This document shows positions 33,379-41,082 of a stretch of 64,000 nt of DNA, one piece after another. Origin of the DNA: Acidobacteriaceae bacterium. Its GTDB lineage: Bacteria; Acidobacteriota; Terriglobia; Terriglobales; Acidobacteriaceae. The DNA lies in the NCBI GenBank assembly GCA_030041435.1, contig JASHNW010000085.1:1-64000 (forward strand), in the 5' to 3' direction. Positions within the stretch are counted from its first letter, which is position 1; each line of letters begins with the position of its first letter. A model generated the notes under the pieces. The model was given only the letters and a program-made list of their open reading frames with translations, made no database searches and had not been told where the DNA came from. The position numbers and the translations under genes are program-made.

Positions 33379-34164
33379 ATGCCGGTTCCGATGACAACGA
33401 TCCAGATTACGGCCGCAAACATTACGCGCTGGAGCGAGGGTTTCGCGCTCCTGAGCATGGATCGTTTCGTCCCATTCTGGGGAGAGATTGGCCTGCCTGC
33501 GGCCGTGTCGGACAACCCCGCTCCCATGCTTCGCTTATCGAGGCAAGTTCTCGAGAATGTGCTGGTGGAGAGATCTTCGCCCCAAAGCCTCGGAAACGTG
33601 ATCGAAGCCCGAGCTCAGGCTGCAAACTTTTTTGCGAAGGTCTCAACTGAATACGGCCGCAATGTCGCCCGCTCGCTGATGGCATGGTTCGAGTGCTACT
33701 TCGCCGATGAAAGGCTGATTGACACGGCGTCGGTTTGGCGAAGCGTCTTTCGTCACATCTGCGAAATCACACGTGGCGACGAACCGCCCGTGGAGGGAAC
33801 CCTGTCGGCAGGTACAGTCGCGAGGATCTGCCGTTTCGTCGAAGATTATCTGGATCCAGGCGCGCTCCGTGCGCTTGAGGAGGGTCTGAAATCAGCACAT
33901 TCATTACCCAGATCGAGCTGGGAGGAATCGATCGAAAGTAAGGTACGCTATTCGGCCGGCCAAGGTGCGAATCTCGGGGCGATCGATATTGCAGCAGACG
34001 CTGCCTGCCTTATTGCCACCACGCGCCGAACTGCCCAATTATGGCATGGCTTGAAAAGTCTGCTCTCGGATGCAGAGTTCGTCCAATTGAGCGAGTGGGC
34101 CAATCGACAGGCTGTTGCCATGCGCCTTCCCCCAGCGAAGCCCATTGAGTGCCACCCGGACTAA
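33379..34164 (+). CDS. Uncharacterised protein between two cargo genes
   Basis: This 261-residue, mainly helical protein has no signal peptide, membrane segment or recognised motif. The ATG at 33379 is chosen because AGGAGGTAAGGAG lies just upstream and the longer open frame (to 32851) overlaps cargo gene 1 in another frame. It contains SMDRFVPFWGEIGLPA, ARSLMAWFECYFADE and WRSVFRHICEIT. Its base composition is less GC-rich than the structural genes. Lying between two polymorphic cargo genes, it could be an immunity protein, a cargo chaperone, or unrelated. I cannot choose between these. Confidence 0.5.
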   Translation: MPVPMTTIQITAANITRWSEGFALLSMDRFVPFWGEIGLPAAVSDNPAPMLRLSRQVLENVLVERSSPQSLGNVIEARAQAANFFAKVSTEYGRNVARSLMAWFECYFADERLIDTASVWRSVFRHICEITRGDEPPVEGTLSAGTVARICRFVEDYLDPGALRALEEGLKSAHSLPRSSWEESIESKVRYSAGQGANLGAIDIAADAACLIATTRRTAQLWHGLKSLLSDAEFVQLSEWANRQAVAMRLPPAKPIECHPD

Positions 34165-34243
34165 TGGTGCCCTCAAAACCGCCGTACCGCGCCGGCGCCT
34201 GTAAGTTGGCGCGGGCAATGGGGCCGTAACAGGAGAGGCTTCT

Positions 34244-37200
34244 ATGAAGCACGAGGTCGAAGGCCAGAAAACGACAAAGAACCACCGGCCCTCGAGCTCG
34301 GCCGGACCCGGCGCGAGCAGCGCGAGTGAGCGGCCTCCTGGATTCGAGTTGCAGCACTACGCAGGCAACCAGGCGATGCAGGCGCTGCTGCGCGGCAGAT
34401 TCATTCAGGCGAAGCTGGCGATCAGCCAGCCGGACGACCCGGAGGAACAGGAAGCCGATGCGACCGCGGGACGCATTATGCGGTCGCACGCCGGGGCGGG
34501 CGCGGCCGCGTCGTCGTGCTCGTGCGGCGACGATGAGGAGGGGATGTGCGACGCATGCCGGCAGACGGCGGCGGTGTCGCGGAAAGCAGCGGGAGACGCA
34601 GGGGTCTCTTCGGCGAGCGCGCATCGAGTGCTGGATACAATCCGGCGCTCGCCGGGGCATGCGATGGACGCGGCGACGCGCGCCTTCTTCGAGCCGCGCT
34701 TCGGGCAGGACTTCAGTGGAGTGCGCGTGCACACGGACGCGGCAGCGGCGGCCTCGGCGCAGTCGATCCGCGCTCATGCGTACGCAGCGGGCGAGCACCT
34801 GGTGTTCAACGCGGGAGCGTACGCGCCGGAATCGGACGCGGGGCGCAGGCTGCTGGCGCACGAGCTGACGCACGTGGTGCAGCAGAGGGGAGTGAATCGA
34901 GCACTGGCCGATGAGGCGCTGTCGCGGCCTTCCGAAGTTCCGCAGGCCGACGATGCCGCTGTGGCGAACCGCCAAAGCGACCAGGTGAAAGCTCGAGACA
35001 AACACAACGGCGGAATCCCGCAAATGATGGCCGGCAGCGCAGATGCCGATCTGTTTGCGGGTGCGGCGTCGGCCGACGTGAAGAGCGGCACTGTCATGAG
35101 GCAGGCGCATGGTGCGGACGCCGGCGAGTCTGCGACATCGCAGGCGACAACTGCCTCGGAATCGGGCCCCGTCTCAGAGCTGCGGCCTGCGCCTGTCGTG
35201 GTGCAGCCGACCGCTTTGAATTTCGATCGGGTGGAGGGCGAAGTGGATGCTCCGCTCGAGGTGCAGAATATTTCGCAGGCGCCGGTCGTTCTGGACTACG
35301 CCACGATCAACGGCGGCGACAAAGCGTTCTCTGTCCTCATGCTGTCGGGGAAAACGATCCCGCCCGGCAAGGCTGCACGCCTGGCGGTGGAATACCACCC
35401 CGGGCCCCATCCAGTCGAGAAGGCGTTTCTGACCATCGCGCTGACCACGGGCGAGCAGGTCTACGTCGACATCGTCCCGCCGTCGCAAAATCGCGCACTT
35501 GCTGCCACCAAAGCGGGTGTTTTGAAGATTGCGCCGGACCCGGTGATGTTTGCCGAGGTGAATGCACCCAGCGCAAAGAACCAGTATGACGTACAAGGCT
35601 TGACCGAGATCACAATCACCAACCCGAGCCTGACGCCGCAGCAGATCGACCATATCCAGTTCAGCAACGACAAAGTCGGGAAGCTCAGTGTCGCGGACCC
35701 GGCGAACTGGAAGCCGATGACGGTAGCGCCGGGCGCGACGGAGATGTTGAGAATCGCATTTTTAGCCGAGATGGCCGGCGATCTGTCCGGCACCGGAAGG
35801 CTGATGACGGCAGACGACCGCGTCATCGCCACCTTCGAGGTCAGAGCGCATGTGGAGTCGACGGAGTGGATGAACGAACTGCCGAAGGACGCATTAGCCC
35901 AGGCGGAAAAAACCTGGAAGCCCACAGATGACGCGAAGGTGCGTGCTGTGCGCGACCATGCGAAGACCGCGCTTGCGCAACTGATGCATAACGCCGGAGC
36001 GACCCTCACCAACGCGATGAACAGCCTGCGTGACGAGTGGCTGGAATACCTGCAGATTACGGCGAGTAACCCCTCGATTTCGGGTGACGAACTTGGCGGC
36101 GAGTCATTGCTGGGGCAGGTACTGGAGCACACCCTGGCAGGCGGAGCTGCCAAGGGCGCGGAGCACAAGATTGAGCACATTGCGCATGCAGCTCATGGCG
36201 CAACTCACGGCGCCGATGAGGCGGTTGGTCACGCGGGAAGCGAGGCTGCGAAGCATGCCGCGGCGAAGACTGCCGGGGAAGCCACAGCGCACGCTGCGGA
36301 GGAAGAAGCGGCCGAAGCGGAATTGCTGATCGGAGGCGCGGTAGCCGGATTCGCGATCGACGTGCTCATTGAAACCGTGGGCGGGCTTATCTATCACTGG
36401 CTCAGCGGCGAGGACGAAGAGATCCGCAGGAAGATCGAGGAGGCCTACCAGGAGGGTTTTCAGGCTGGAAAGAGGGTTCTGTACGAGGCGTTGAAAAGTA
36501 AGACGGCAGAGTTGGACGAAGCGGAGCACAAGGCAGCGTTCTACGAGTACAAGAGAGAGCTTGACTACATGCGGCTGATTGGGTCGACCACGAGCCTGAG
36601 GGCGACTGAAAAAATTGGCGCCGAGATCCAGGCTCAGGCAGACCGAGCCGATCCCGCTGCCGCGAAGATAGAGAAGGGGCTCACTCAACTGCTGCTGCAG
36701 CGGTGGGCGCGCGCTCACGCTGCGGATCCGACCCACGCAGCCGGGGACGTGCAGCAGGAGGACTGGGTAAAGGCGACACGAGGAGCTGCCGATATGGAGC
36801 CTTCTTCGTCCGCACAGTATTGGCTCGGCAATCTCGGCAACATGCCTGACCTGTTCGTCGATCAGGCCATGCACGAGTGGACGGAGCGGGGGCTCAATCC
36901 CAGCCCCGAACTGGGGACAAAGATGCGAACAGACATCGGCACTGCAGAGAAGCAGCCGGCCGACATGATTCAGGCTGAGCATATGGCGGCTCGGGCGCTC
37001 TCCCTGTTCGGACAGCGCGAGTTTGTTTTTCGGCCGGGGTTGCACTACGACTCGGCCAAATCCCCCTTCCTCGAAGCGTCCGCGAACGACACGGTGAAGA
37101 CAGTGTCGTGTTACCTTGACCTCCACAATCGGAAGGGCACCTGCTTCGTGAGCGAGTTTATGTATTACCTGGAGATGGCTGACGGTTCGGTGGTGCGCGG

Positions 37201-37669
37201 CACAGTTGCGCCGGGAGGCGGTCGACTCAAAACCGAGACCGCCAGGGAGGCGAGCGAGCGCGAGTATTCTTCGCCGGAACGCAAAACTCACGGCATACTC
37301 ATCGATCGCACCGGGTACCGGACGAGCGAGCAGCTCTACGGCTTACTGATCAAACTGCAGGACGAGGGATTTAACATTGCCCAGCAGAGTGGAGATTCCG
37401 GCAGCTTCCTCAAAGAGACCTTTGGGATCGACACAGGCTACGCCGCAGTCCAGGAGGGCACCGGCGCGAAGCCGTCGCTCGCGGTCTTCCACATCCTCGA
37501 CGATGTTGTCCTTACGTACAACAAGGCAGACGCGAAAGGCGACGAAAAGGCACTGGATCCGGAAACCATTCCACCGGTGGATCAGATGCGGAGCAACCCA
37601 CCCTATCTGATGGTTCGGAGCGGTGACACGATTATCTGGATGAAGGCACGAATGGCGGGCAGGCTATAA
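34244..37669 (+). CDS. eCIS_core (DUF4157) cargo protein 2, large, with Ig-like and membrane segments
   Basis: This 1141-residue protein has an N-terminus that repeats the leader, Cys cluster and eCIS_core domain of cargo 1 (LQHYAGNQAMQALLRGRFIQ; HELTHVVQQ at about 206). Residues about 320-545 hold two ASH/HYDIN-like Ig domains (PTALNFDRVEGEVDAPLEVQ; PDPVMFAEVNAPSAKNQYDV). A His/Ala-rich helical stretch follows (HAAHGATHGADEAVGHAGSE), then a membrane-like segment (about 694-716: LLIGGAVAGFAIDVLIETVG) and a charged helical region. The last 350 residues contain no motif I recognise. It is likely injected cargo or a particle-associated toxin. A GGAG site precedes the ATG. Confidence 0.75.
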   Translation: MKHEVEGQKTTKNHRPSSSAGPGASSASERPPGFELQHYAGNQAMQALLRGRFIQAKLAISQPDDPEEQEADATAGRIMRSHAGAGAAASSCSCGDDEEGMCDACRQTAAVSRKAAGDAGVSSASAHRVLDTIRRSPGHAMDAATRAFFEPRFGQDFSGVRVHTDAAAAASAQSIRAHAYAAGEHLVFNAGAYAPESDAGRRLLAHELTHVVQQRGVNRALADEALSRPSEVPQADDAAVANRQSDQVKARDKHNGGIPQMMAGSADADLFAGAASADVKSGTVMRQAHGADAGESATSQATTASESGPVSELRPAPVVVQPTALNFDRVEGEVDAPLEVQNISQAPVVLDYATINGGDKAFSVLMLSGKTIPPGKAARLAVEYHPGPHPVEKAFLTIALTTGEQVYVDIVPPSQNRALAATKAGVLKIAPDPVMFAEVNAPSAKNQYDVQGLTEITITNPSLTPQQIDHIQFSNDKVGKLSVADPANWKPMTVAPGATEMLRIAFLAEMAGDLSGTGRLMTADDRVIATFEVRAHVESTEWMNELPKDALAQAEKTWKPTDDAKVRAVRDHAKTALAQLMHNAGATLTNAMNSLRDEWLEYLQITASNPSISGDELGGESLLGQVLEHTLAGGAAKGAEHKIEHIAHAAHGATHGADEAVGHAGSEAAKHAAAKTAGEATAHAAEEEAAEAELLIGGAVAGFAIDVLIETVGGLIYHWLSGEDEEIRRKIEEAYQEGFQAGKRVLYEALKSKTAELDEAEHKAAFYEYKRELDYMRLIGSTTSLRATEKIGAEIQAQADRADPAAAKIEKGLTQLLLQRWARAHAADPTHAAGDVQQEDWVKATRGAADMEPSSSAQYWLGNLGNMPDLFVDQAMHEWTERGLNPSPELGTKMRTDIGTAEKQPADMIQAEHMAARALSLFGQREFVFRPGLHYDSAKSPFLEASANDTVKTVSCYLDLHNRKGTCFVSEFMYYLEMADGSVVRGTVAPGGGRLKTETAREASEREYSSPERKTHGILIDRTGYRTSEQLYGLLIKLQDEGFNIAQQSGDSGSFLKETFGIDTGYAAVQEGTGAKPSLAVFHILDDVVLTYNKADAKGDEKALDPETIPPVDQMRSNPPYLMVRSGDTIIWMKARMAGRL
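34364..34702 (+). repeat. eCIS_core DNA module, copy 2 (339 bp)
   Basis: Copy of 32009-32347. Similarity drops just after the FEPRFG codons, so the two cargo genes share a swap-like 5' module and diverge downstream. The third cargo gene shares only the short NQAMQALLRGG segment. Confidence 0.92.
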
Positions 37670-37845
37670 ACCGCCATCGCGCGAAACGGACATGATGGCT
37701 GACATGAAGCGCGGGAGGGGTAGCCCGGGCGGGAGAGAGTCTCACGAAACGTGCGGCGGACAACACGAACGAGGTACGGCACCGGCCGTCGGCGGCGCTG
37801 CGAGTCAGTTCCGGCGCGCAGGCCGCTGCCGGCTCGGTTGCTGAG
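37670..37845 (+). other. 5' region of cargo gene 3 with split reading frame
   Basis: ATGs at 37692 and 37704 open a frame closing at 37837-37839. The frame that matches the cargo gene is open from 37708 and reads plausibly (RAADNTNEVRHRPSAALRVS, then VAELQHQAGNQ, like the ELQHYAGNQ of cargo 2). A one-base change between about 37710 and 37745 would join an ATG to the gene. Confidence 0.5.
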
Positions 37846-39636
37846 TTGCAGCACCAGGCGGGCAATCAGGCGATGCAGGCGCTGCTGCGCGGCGGGGCGA
37901 TTCAGGCGAAACTGGAGGACGGCCTGAGCAGCGACGCCGAAAAGCAGGAGGGAGTTTCGCGCGAAGCGCCGGGGACTTCGACCACCGCGGGGCGGGAGGC
38001 GCCGGATGCCATCGAGCACTCGGCCGGGCAGCCGCTCGATGCGCGCACGCGGGCGGTCTTGGAGCCGCGCTTCGGTTACAACTTCAGCCAGGTGCGGATT
38101 CACACGGATTCTGCCGCAGCCGCGTCGGCACAGTCGATCCATGCGTTGGCCTACGCCGCCGGGGAGGACATCGTGTTCGCGCCGCAGCAGTACGAGCCCT
38201 CGACGGAACGTGGGCAAAGGCTGCTCGCGCATGAGCTGGCGCACGTGGTGCAGCAGCAGCACGGCCTTGCGGGCAAGCCCCAGGCGGAGAGCCGCGGACT
38301 GGAGGCCGCCGCCGAGCGAGACGCGCATGTCGCGACAGCCGGAGGCCGAGTGCAATTGCCCGCGCGCGCCGGACCGGCGACTCCGGCGGTTCAGAAGTTC
38401 GACCCTGCTTATCACGAGGAGGCGGTGATCGGCGGGCTGACGGGGATCTTTACTCCCGCGGAGATCGGCAAAATCTACGAGGCGAACTGGCGGCGGGATT
38501 TCTCTCAGGGCCCACCGATCATTGGCGATATTGTGCTGACCTGGAAGGAACTGCGCGATAAGGCCGCCGCGACTGGCCACACGGATTTGGGACTGCAATA
38601 TCAGCTTCTGAGTCTGATCACTCGGCTGCCCCACGACATGGCATTCGGACCGGGCGAGAGCTATGGCGGTTATCGCTACTGGGAGCACATGGACAACCCA
38701 GGCGGCACCGCCGCTGCGGACGCGGACACCCGCTGGGGAGGAGGCGGCGCGGCCGGGGGCCAGATCGCCGGTTATATTCGCGACTCGCGCGCCAGCATCA
38801 AGGAGAAACTGGCGACCGCCATCCTGATTGCGCGCATGTCGTGGGGCGGCTCCCCGGCGGACGCAGGGCAGACGCGGGCCGACGCGTGGGCGAGCGGCAC
38901 ACCGCCGGCCACGTACGACATGTTTCACCCCTATGCCGGGCGAACGCTGCCGCCGCAGAGCTATGGCGTGGCAAAGAACGTCAGCGACCCGACCCACAGC
39001 TCCGGGATCGTGGCGAAGGAAGTGGAGGACATTGCCGCCGGCAAGCCGGGCCACATCGCCGACCCCACGAAGACAGCGGCTGGATTCGGCGCGGACCCCG
39101 CGGTTGCGGACAATCTGGGCCGCGCCTCGCATCTGATCGAGGATTTCTTCGCGCATTCCAACTTTGTGGAACTGGCCGCCCAGAAGGTAAGCGGCCAGAC
39201 GATCACGCCGGACATGCTGAAGACAGGCACCTTCGAGGCGCCGGACAAGGCGCATTCGCTGGCCGGAAAACTGCGCGACGCCGCGGCCGAAATGCGCGCT
39301 CATCGCAATCTGATTCCGCTGGTGAACGATGCCGCGATTCAAACGCTGGAGACGGTCGCCGCTGCCGCAGAGGCTACTTCCAAAGCTTTGGGCCCCAAGC
39401 CGGGCTCGCACACGCTGCTGGCTAAGGATTCGCCCAGAGCGCAGGGGTTCGCAATGGCGATTCGTCTGGCGGCGTCCGCGGACCAGATGATCTTTTTCTG
39501 GGTCCATCGCACCATGCAGGACCGTACCCCCGACCGGGCGCTGAAAGATACCTATATTCTCTTTGAGCTTGTGGATATGATCGTGAACATTCCCTCGGAT
39601 CATCATCCTCTGAAGAGCGTGTACGGAGGGCCGTAG
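37846..39636 (+). CDS. eCIS_core (DUF4157) cargo protein 3 with Het-C-like domain; 5' end uncertain
   Basis: As read from TTG 37846 this is 596 residues. It has the leader QHQAGNQAMQALLRGGAIQA, then the eCIS_core domain (LDARTRAVLEPRFGYNFSQV, IHTDSAAAASAQSI, HELAHVVQQ at about 129). The C-terminal part includes MAFGPGESYGGYRYWEHMDN and RASHLIEDFFAHSNFVELAA (about 427-446), a signature of Het-C and related putatively membrane-damaging or phospholipase-like proteins. No ribosome site precedes the TTG. The coding-like frame continues upstream to 37708 without ATG or GTG, while ATGs at 37692 and 37704 lie in another frame that stops at 37837. A frameshift, or an unusual start, is therefore possible. 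Confidence 0.7.
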   Translation: MQHQAGNQAMQALLRGGAIQAKLEDGLSSDAEKQEGVSREAPGTSTTAGREAPDAIEHSAGQPLDARTRAVLEPRFGYNFSQVRIHTDSAAAASAQSIHALAYAAGEDIVFAPQQYEPSTERGQRLLAHELAHVVQQQHGLAGKPQAESRGLEAAAERDAHVATAGGRVQLPARAGPATPAVQKFDPAYHEEAVIGGLTGIFTPAEIGKIYEANWRRDFSQGPPIIGDIVLTWKELRDKAAATGHTDLGLQYQLLSLITRLPHDMAFGPGESYGGYRYWEHMDNPGGTAAADADTRWGGGGAAGGQIAGYIRDSRASIKEKLATAILIARMSWGGSPADAGQTRADAWASGTPPATYDMFHPYAGRTLPPQSYGVAKNVSDPTHSSGIVAKEVEDIAAGKPGHIADPTKTAAGFGADPAVADNLGRASHLIEDFFAHSNFVELAAQKVSGQTITPDMLKTGTFEAPDKAHSLAGKLRDAAAEMRAHRNLIPLVNDAAIQTLETVAAAAEATSKALGPKPGSHTLLAKDSPRAQGFAMAIRLAASADQMIFFWVHRTMQDRTPDRALKDTYILFELVDMIVNIPSDHHPLKSVYGGP

Positions 39637-39708
39637 TGAATGCCAGATGGAGCTTCGTTGGCAATGCGTCCATCCCGGTTGCGCCGGCGCGTGAGGGGAG
39701 TTGAGGCC

Positions 39709-40047
39709 ATGACGCCTTTTTACTGGCTGGTGCTGGGGATTCTGATCACCTGGCGCATCACGCATCTGGTGTCGAATGAAAGCGGGCCGTGGAGCATGTT
39801 GGAGAGGCTGCGGAGGCGGGCGGGGACGGGCGTGGTGGCGGAGCTTTTGGCGTGCTTCTATTGCCTGAGCCTGTGGGTTGCCGCCCCGTTTGCATTCATT
39901 CTGGCGCCGGGATGGCGTCATCGTCTGCTGTTGTGGCCGGCTTTGTCGGGAGGCGCGATTTTGCTGGAGAGGATTGCCTCGCGCAACGAGCCGCAGGCGC
40001 CTATCATTCTGCAGGAACCGGAGGATCCCCATGTGCTGCGGAGCTAA
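39709..40047 (+). CDS. DUF1360 family membrane protein
   Basis: This 112-residue protein has two or three hydrophobic segments and the DUF1360 pattern: YWLVLGILITWRITHLVSNE, SGPWSMLERLRRR, LLACFYCLSLWVA and LSGGAILLER. DUF1360 proteins are found in phages and spore-forming bacteria; their function is unknown. I chose the ATG at 39709 (GGGGAG upstream) because the family starts there; the open frame to 39640 adds basic residues only. Its end overlaps the next gene by 17 bases. Location behind the cargo genes suggests an accessory membrane role, but nothing shows it. Confidence 0.75.
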   Translation: MTPFYWLVLGILITWRITHLVSNESGPWSMLERLRRRAGTGVVAELLACFYCLSLWVAAPFAFILAPGWRHRLLLWPALSGGAILLERIASRNEPQAPIILQEPEDPHVLRS

Positions 40048-40312
40048 ACGCACGCTGGCTCGCAACCTAACCAGGACGGGAGCACAGGTGCAGCGCCAGA
40101 CTATTGCAGCGCCTGTGGCTGCCGCTCAGGCTGCGCCGTCGACTGTGCTCTTTGAATACACCGGGAAGACGCGGCTCACGGTCATCAGTCCCACGACCGG
40201 GGCGCGCTACCACTTCGACGCGCCAGGAGCGCAGGCGCCTGTGGATCGACGCGACCAGGCGATGATGATTTACGTTCCGGGTCTGCAGCCGGTGCGCTTC
40301 CAGCGAAGCTGA
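40031..40312 (+). CDS. Small MCCG protein of unknown function
   Basis: This 93-residue protein begins MCCGAKRT, followed by a disordered Ala/Gln stretch and a beta-rich half with VLFEYTGKTRLTVISPTTGA, YHFDAPGAQAPVDRRD and a final LQPVRF. The pattern recalls small tail-associated phage proteins, but I cannot name a family. It overlaps the DUF1360 gene, so the two are probably co-translated. The double Cys could coordinate metal or carry a modification. Confidence 0.6.
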   Translation: MCCGAKRTLARNLTRTGAQVQRQTIAAPVAAAQAAPSTVLFEYTGKTRLTVISPTTGARYHFDAPGAQAPVDRRDQAMMIYVPGLQPVRFQRS

Positions 40313-40450
40313 TGGGGAGGAAGTCGCTCGAATCCTGCCGGCGGCACGACAACATGCCGCCAGGTCTGGTTCTCAACTTCTGCATCGCCTTGCTGGGAAC
40401 TTATCCTGTGCGGAGCTGAGGCAGTCCAACGGGGAGGAAGCGCAACGCAA

Positions 40451-40762
40451 ATGCCGGAGCCATTGACTCGCGAAGATTTTCTTCCGCACGTGCACACGAT
40501 TTTCCGCGTAGATGCGCCGGTGGCGCTGGAACTGGAACTGGCGGAGATTCGAGACCTGTCGAATGCGCAGCTCGAGCAGTTTTCGCTGCTGTTTACCGGG
40601 CCGGCATCTCCATGGCTCGAGCAGGGGACGTATGCGCTGCTGCATCAGGAAAAGGAGATTTCGCTGTTCCTCGTGCCGCTGGGCCCGGAAAACGGACGGA
40701 TGGTCTACGAAGCGGCCTTTACGCGGTTCGCCTCGGGCACGGAGACGAGAGTGGTCGGTTAA
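40451..40762 (+). CDS. DUF6916 family protein
   Basis: This 103-residue protein matches the DUF6916 pattern: LTREDFLPHVHTIFRVD at the start, ALELELAEIRDL, QFSLLFTGPASPWLEQGTYA and ISLFLVPLGPENGRMVYEAA. In other genomes this family commonly lies beside tail-collar (MdpB) genes. Here three such genes lie about 10 kb away on the opposite strand. No signal peptide. It is the last gene of the plus-strand eCIS run. Function unknown; a structural or assembly role is likely. Confidence 0.75.
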   Translation: MPEPLTREDFLPHVHTIFRVDAPVALELELAEIRDLSNAQLEQFSLLFTGPASPWLEQGTYALLHQEKEISLFLVPLGPENGRMVYEAAFTRFASGTETRVVG

Positions 40763-41082
40763 TTTGCCGTCGACGAAGCCAGCGGGCTGAAAACGGCGGT
40801 GCAGATATTCCTGGCCGTGCCCGGCCCTGCAGGAACCAGAAAAAGCTCCCGAGGCTGTTGCTCTGCCTGGTAACAGGAGCCCCATCGCCGTTGTGGAATG
40901 GGCGCCACCGCTGCAGCCTCTCCTGCGAACGCGGATGAGCCCGTTTCCGCCTGCGCCAGCGTTCCCCGGTACCGCTGCAAGCTTTGCTGTCTGCATAGCT
41001 TGCAGAAATTAATGCAAGGTTTCCTGGCGGATTCGTTCTACCATCGGCGTGCAATCCCTTCACTGCCGGCAGGGCCCTGTAT
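40763..41082. other. Non-coding stretch closing the eCIS cluster
   Basis: No gene is evident. It contains an imperfect hairpin at about 40809-40837 (TTCCTGGCCG / CGGC..CAGGAA) without a T-tract, and a perfect inverted repeat CTTGCA-N8-TGCAAG at 41000-41019 about 65 bases before the DUF2339 gene, which could be an operator. Confidence 0.45.
41000..41019. promoter_or_regulatory. Inverted repeat CTTGCA-N8-TGCAAG upstream of the DUF2339 gene
   Basis: A 6-base perfect palindrome with an AT-rich spacer (GAAATTAA) lies in an otherwise GC-rich leader, 64 bases before the ATG. It is a candidate operator; no regulator is known. Confidence 0.35.

Noticed and set aside
32009-34702. Paired 339-bp repeats as insertion-sequence ends
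   Set aside because: They are coding, in the same orientation and frame, and there is no transposase or terminal inverted repeat between them.
37603-40065. 820-codon minus-strand open frame opposite cargo gene 3 and DUF1360
   Set aside because: Arg/Gln-rich composition and no ribosome site; plus-strand reading gives eCIS_core, Het-C-like and DUF1360 motifs.
3875-40762. Prophage or gene transfer agent
   Set aside because: No capsid, portal, terminase, lysis or integrase genes are present, whereas Pvc16, two sheath/tube pairs, AAA+ ATPase and eCIS_core genes define an eCIS.
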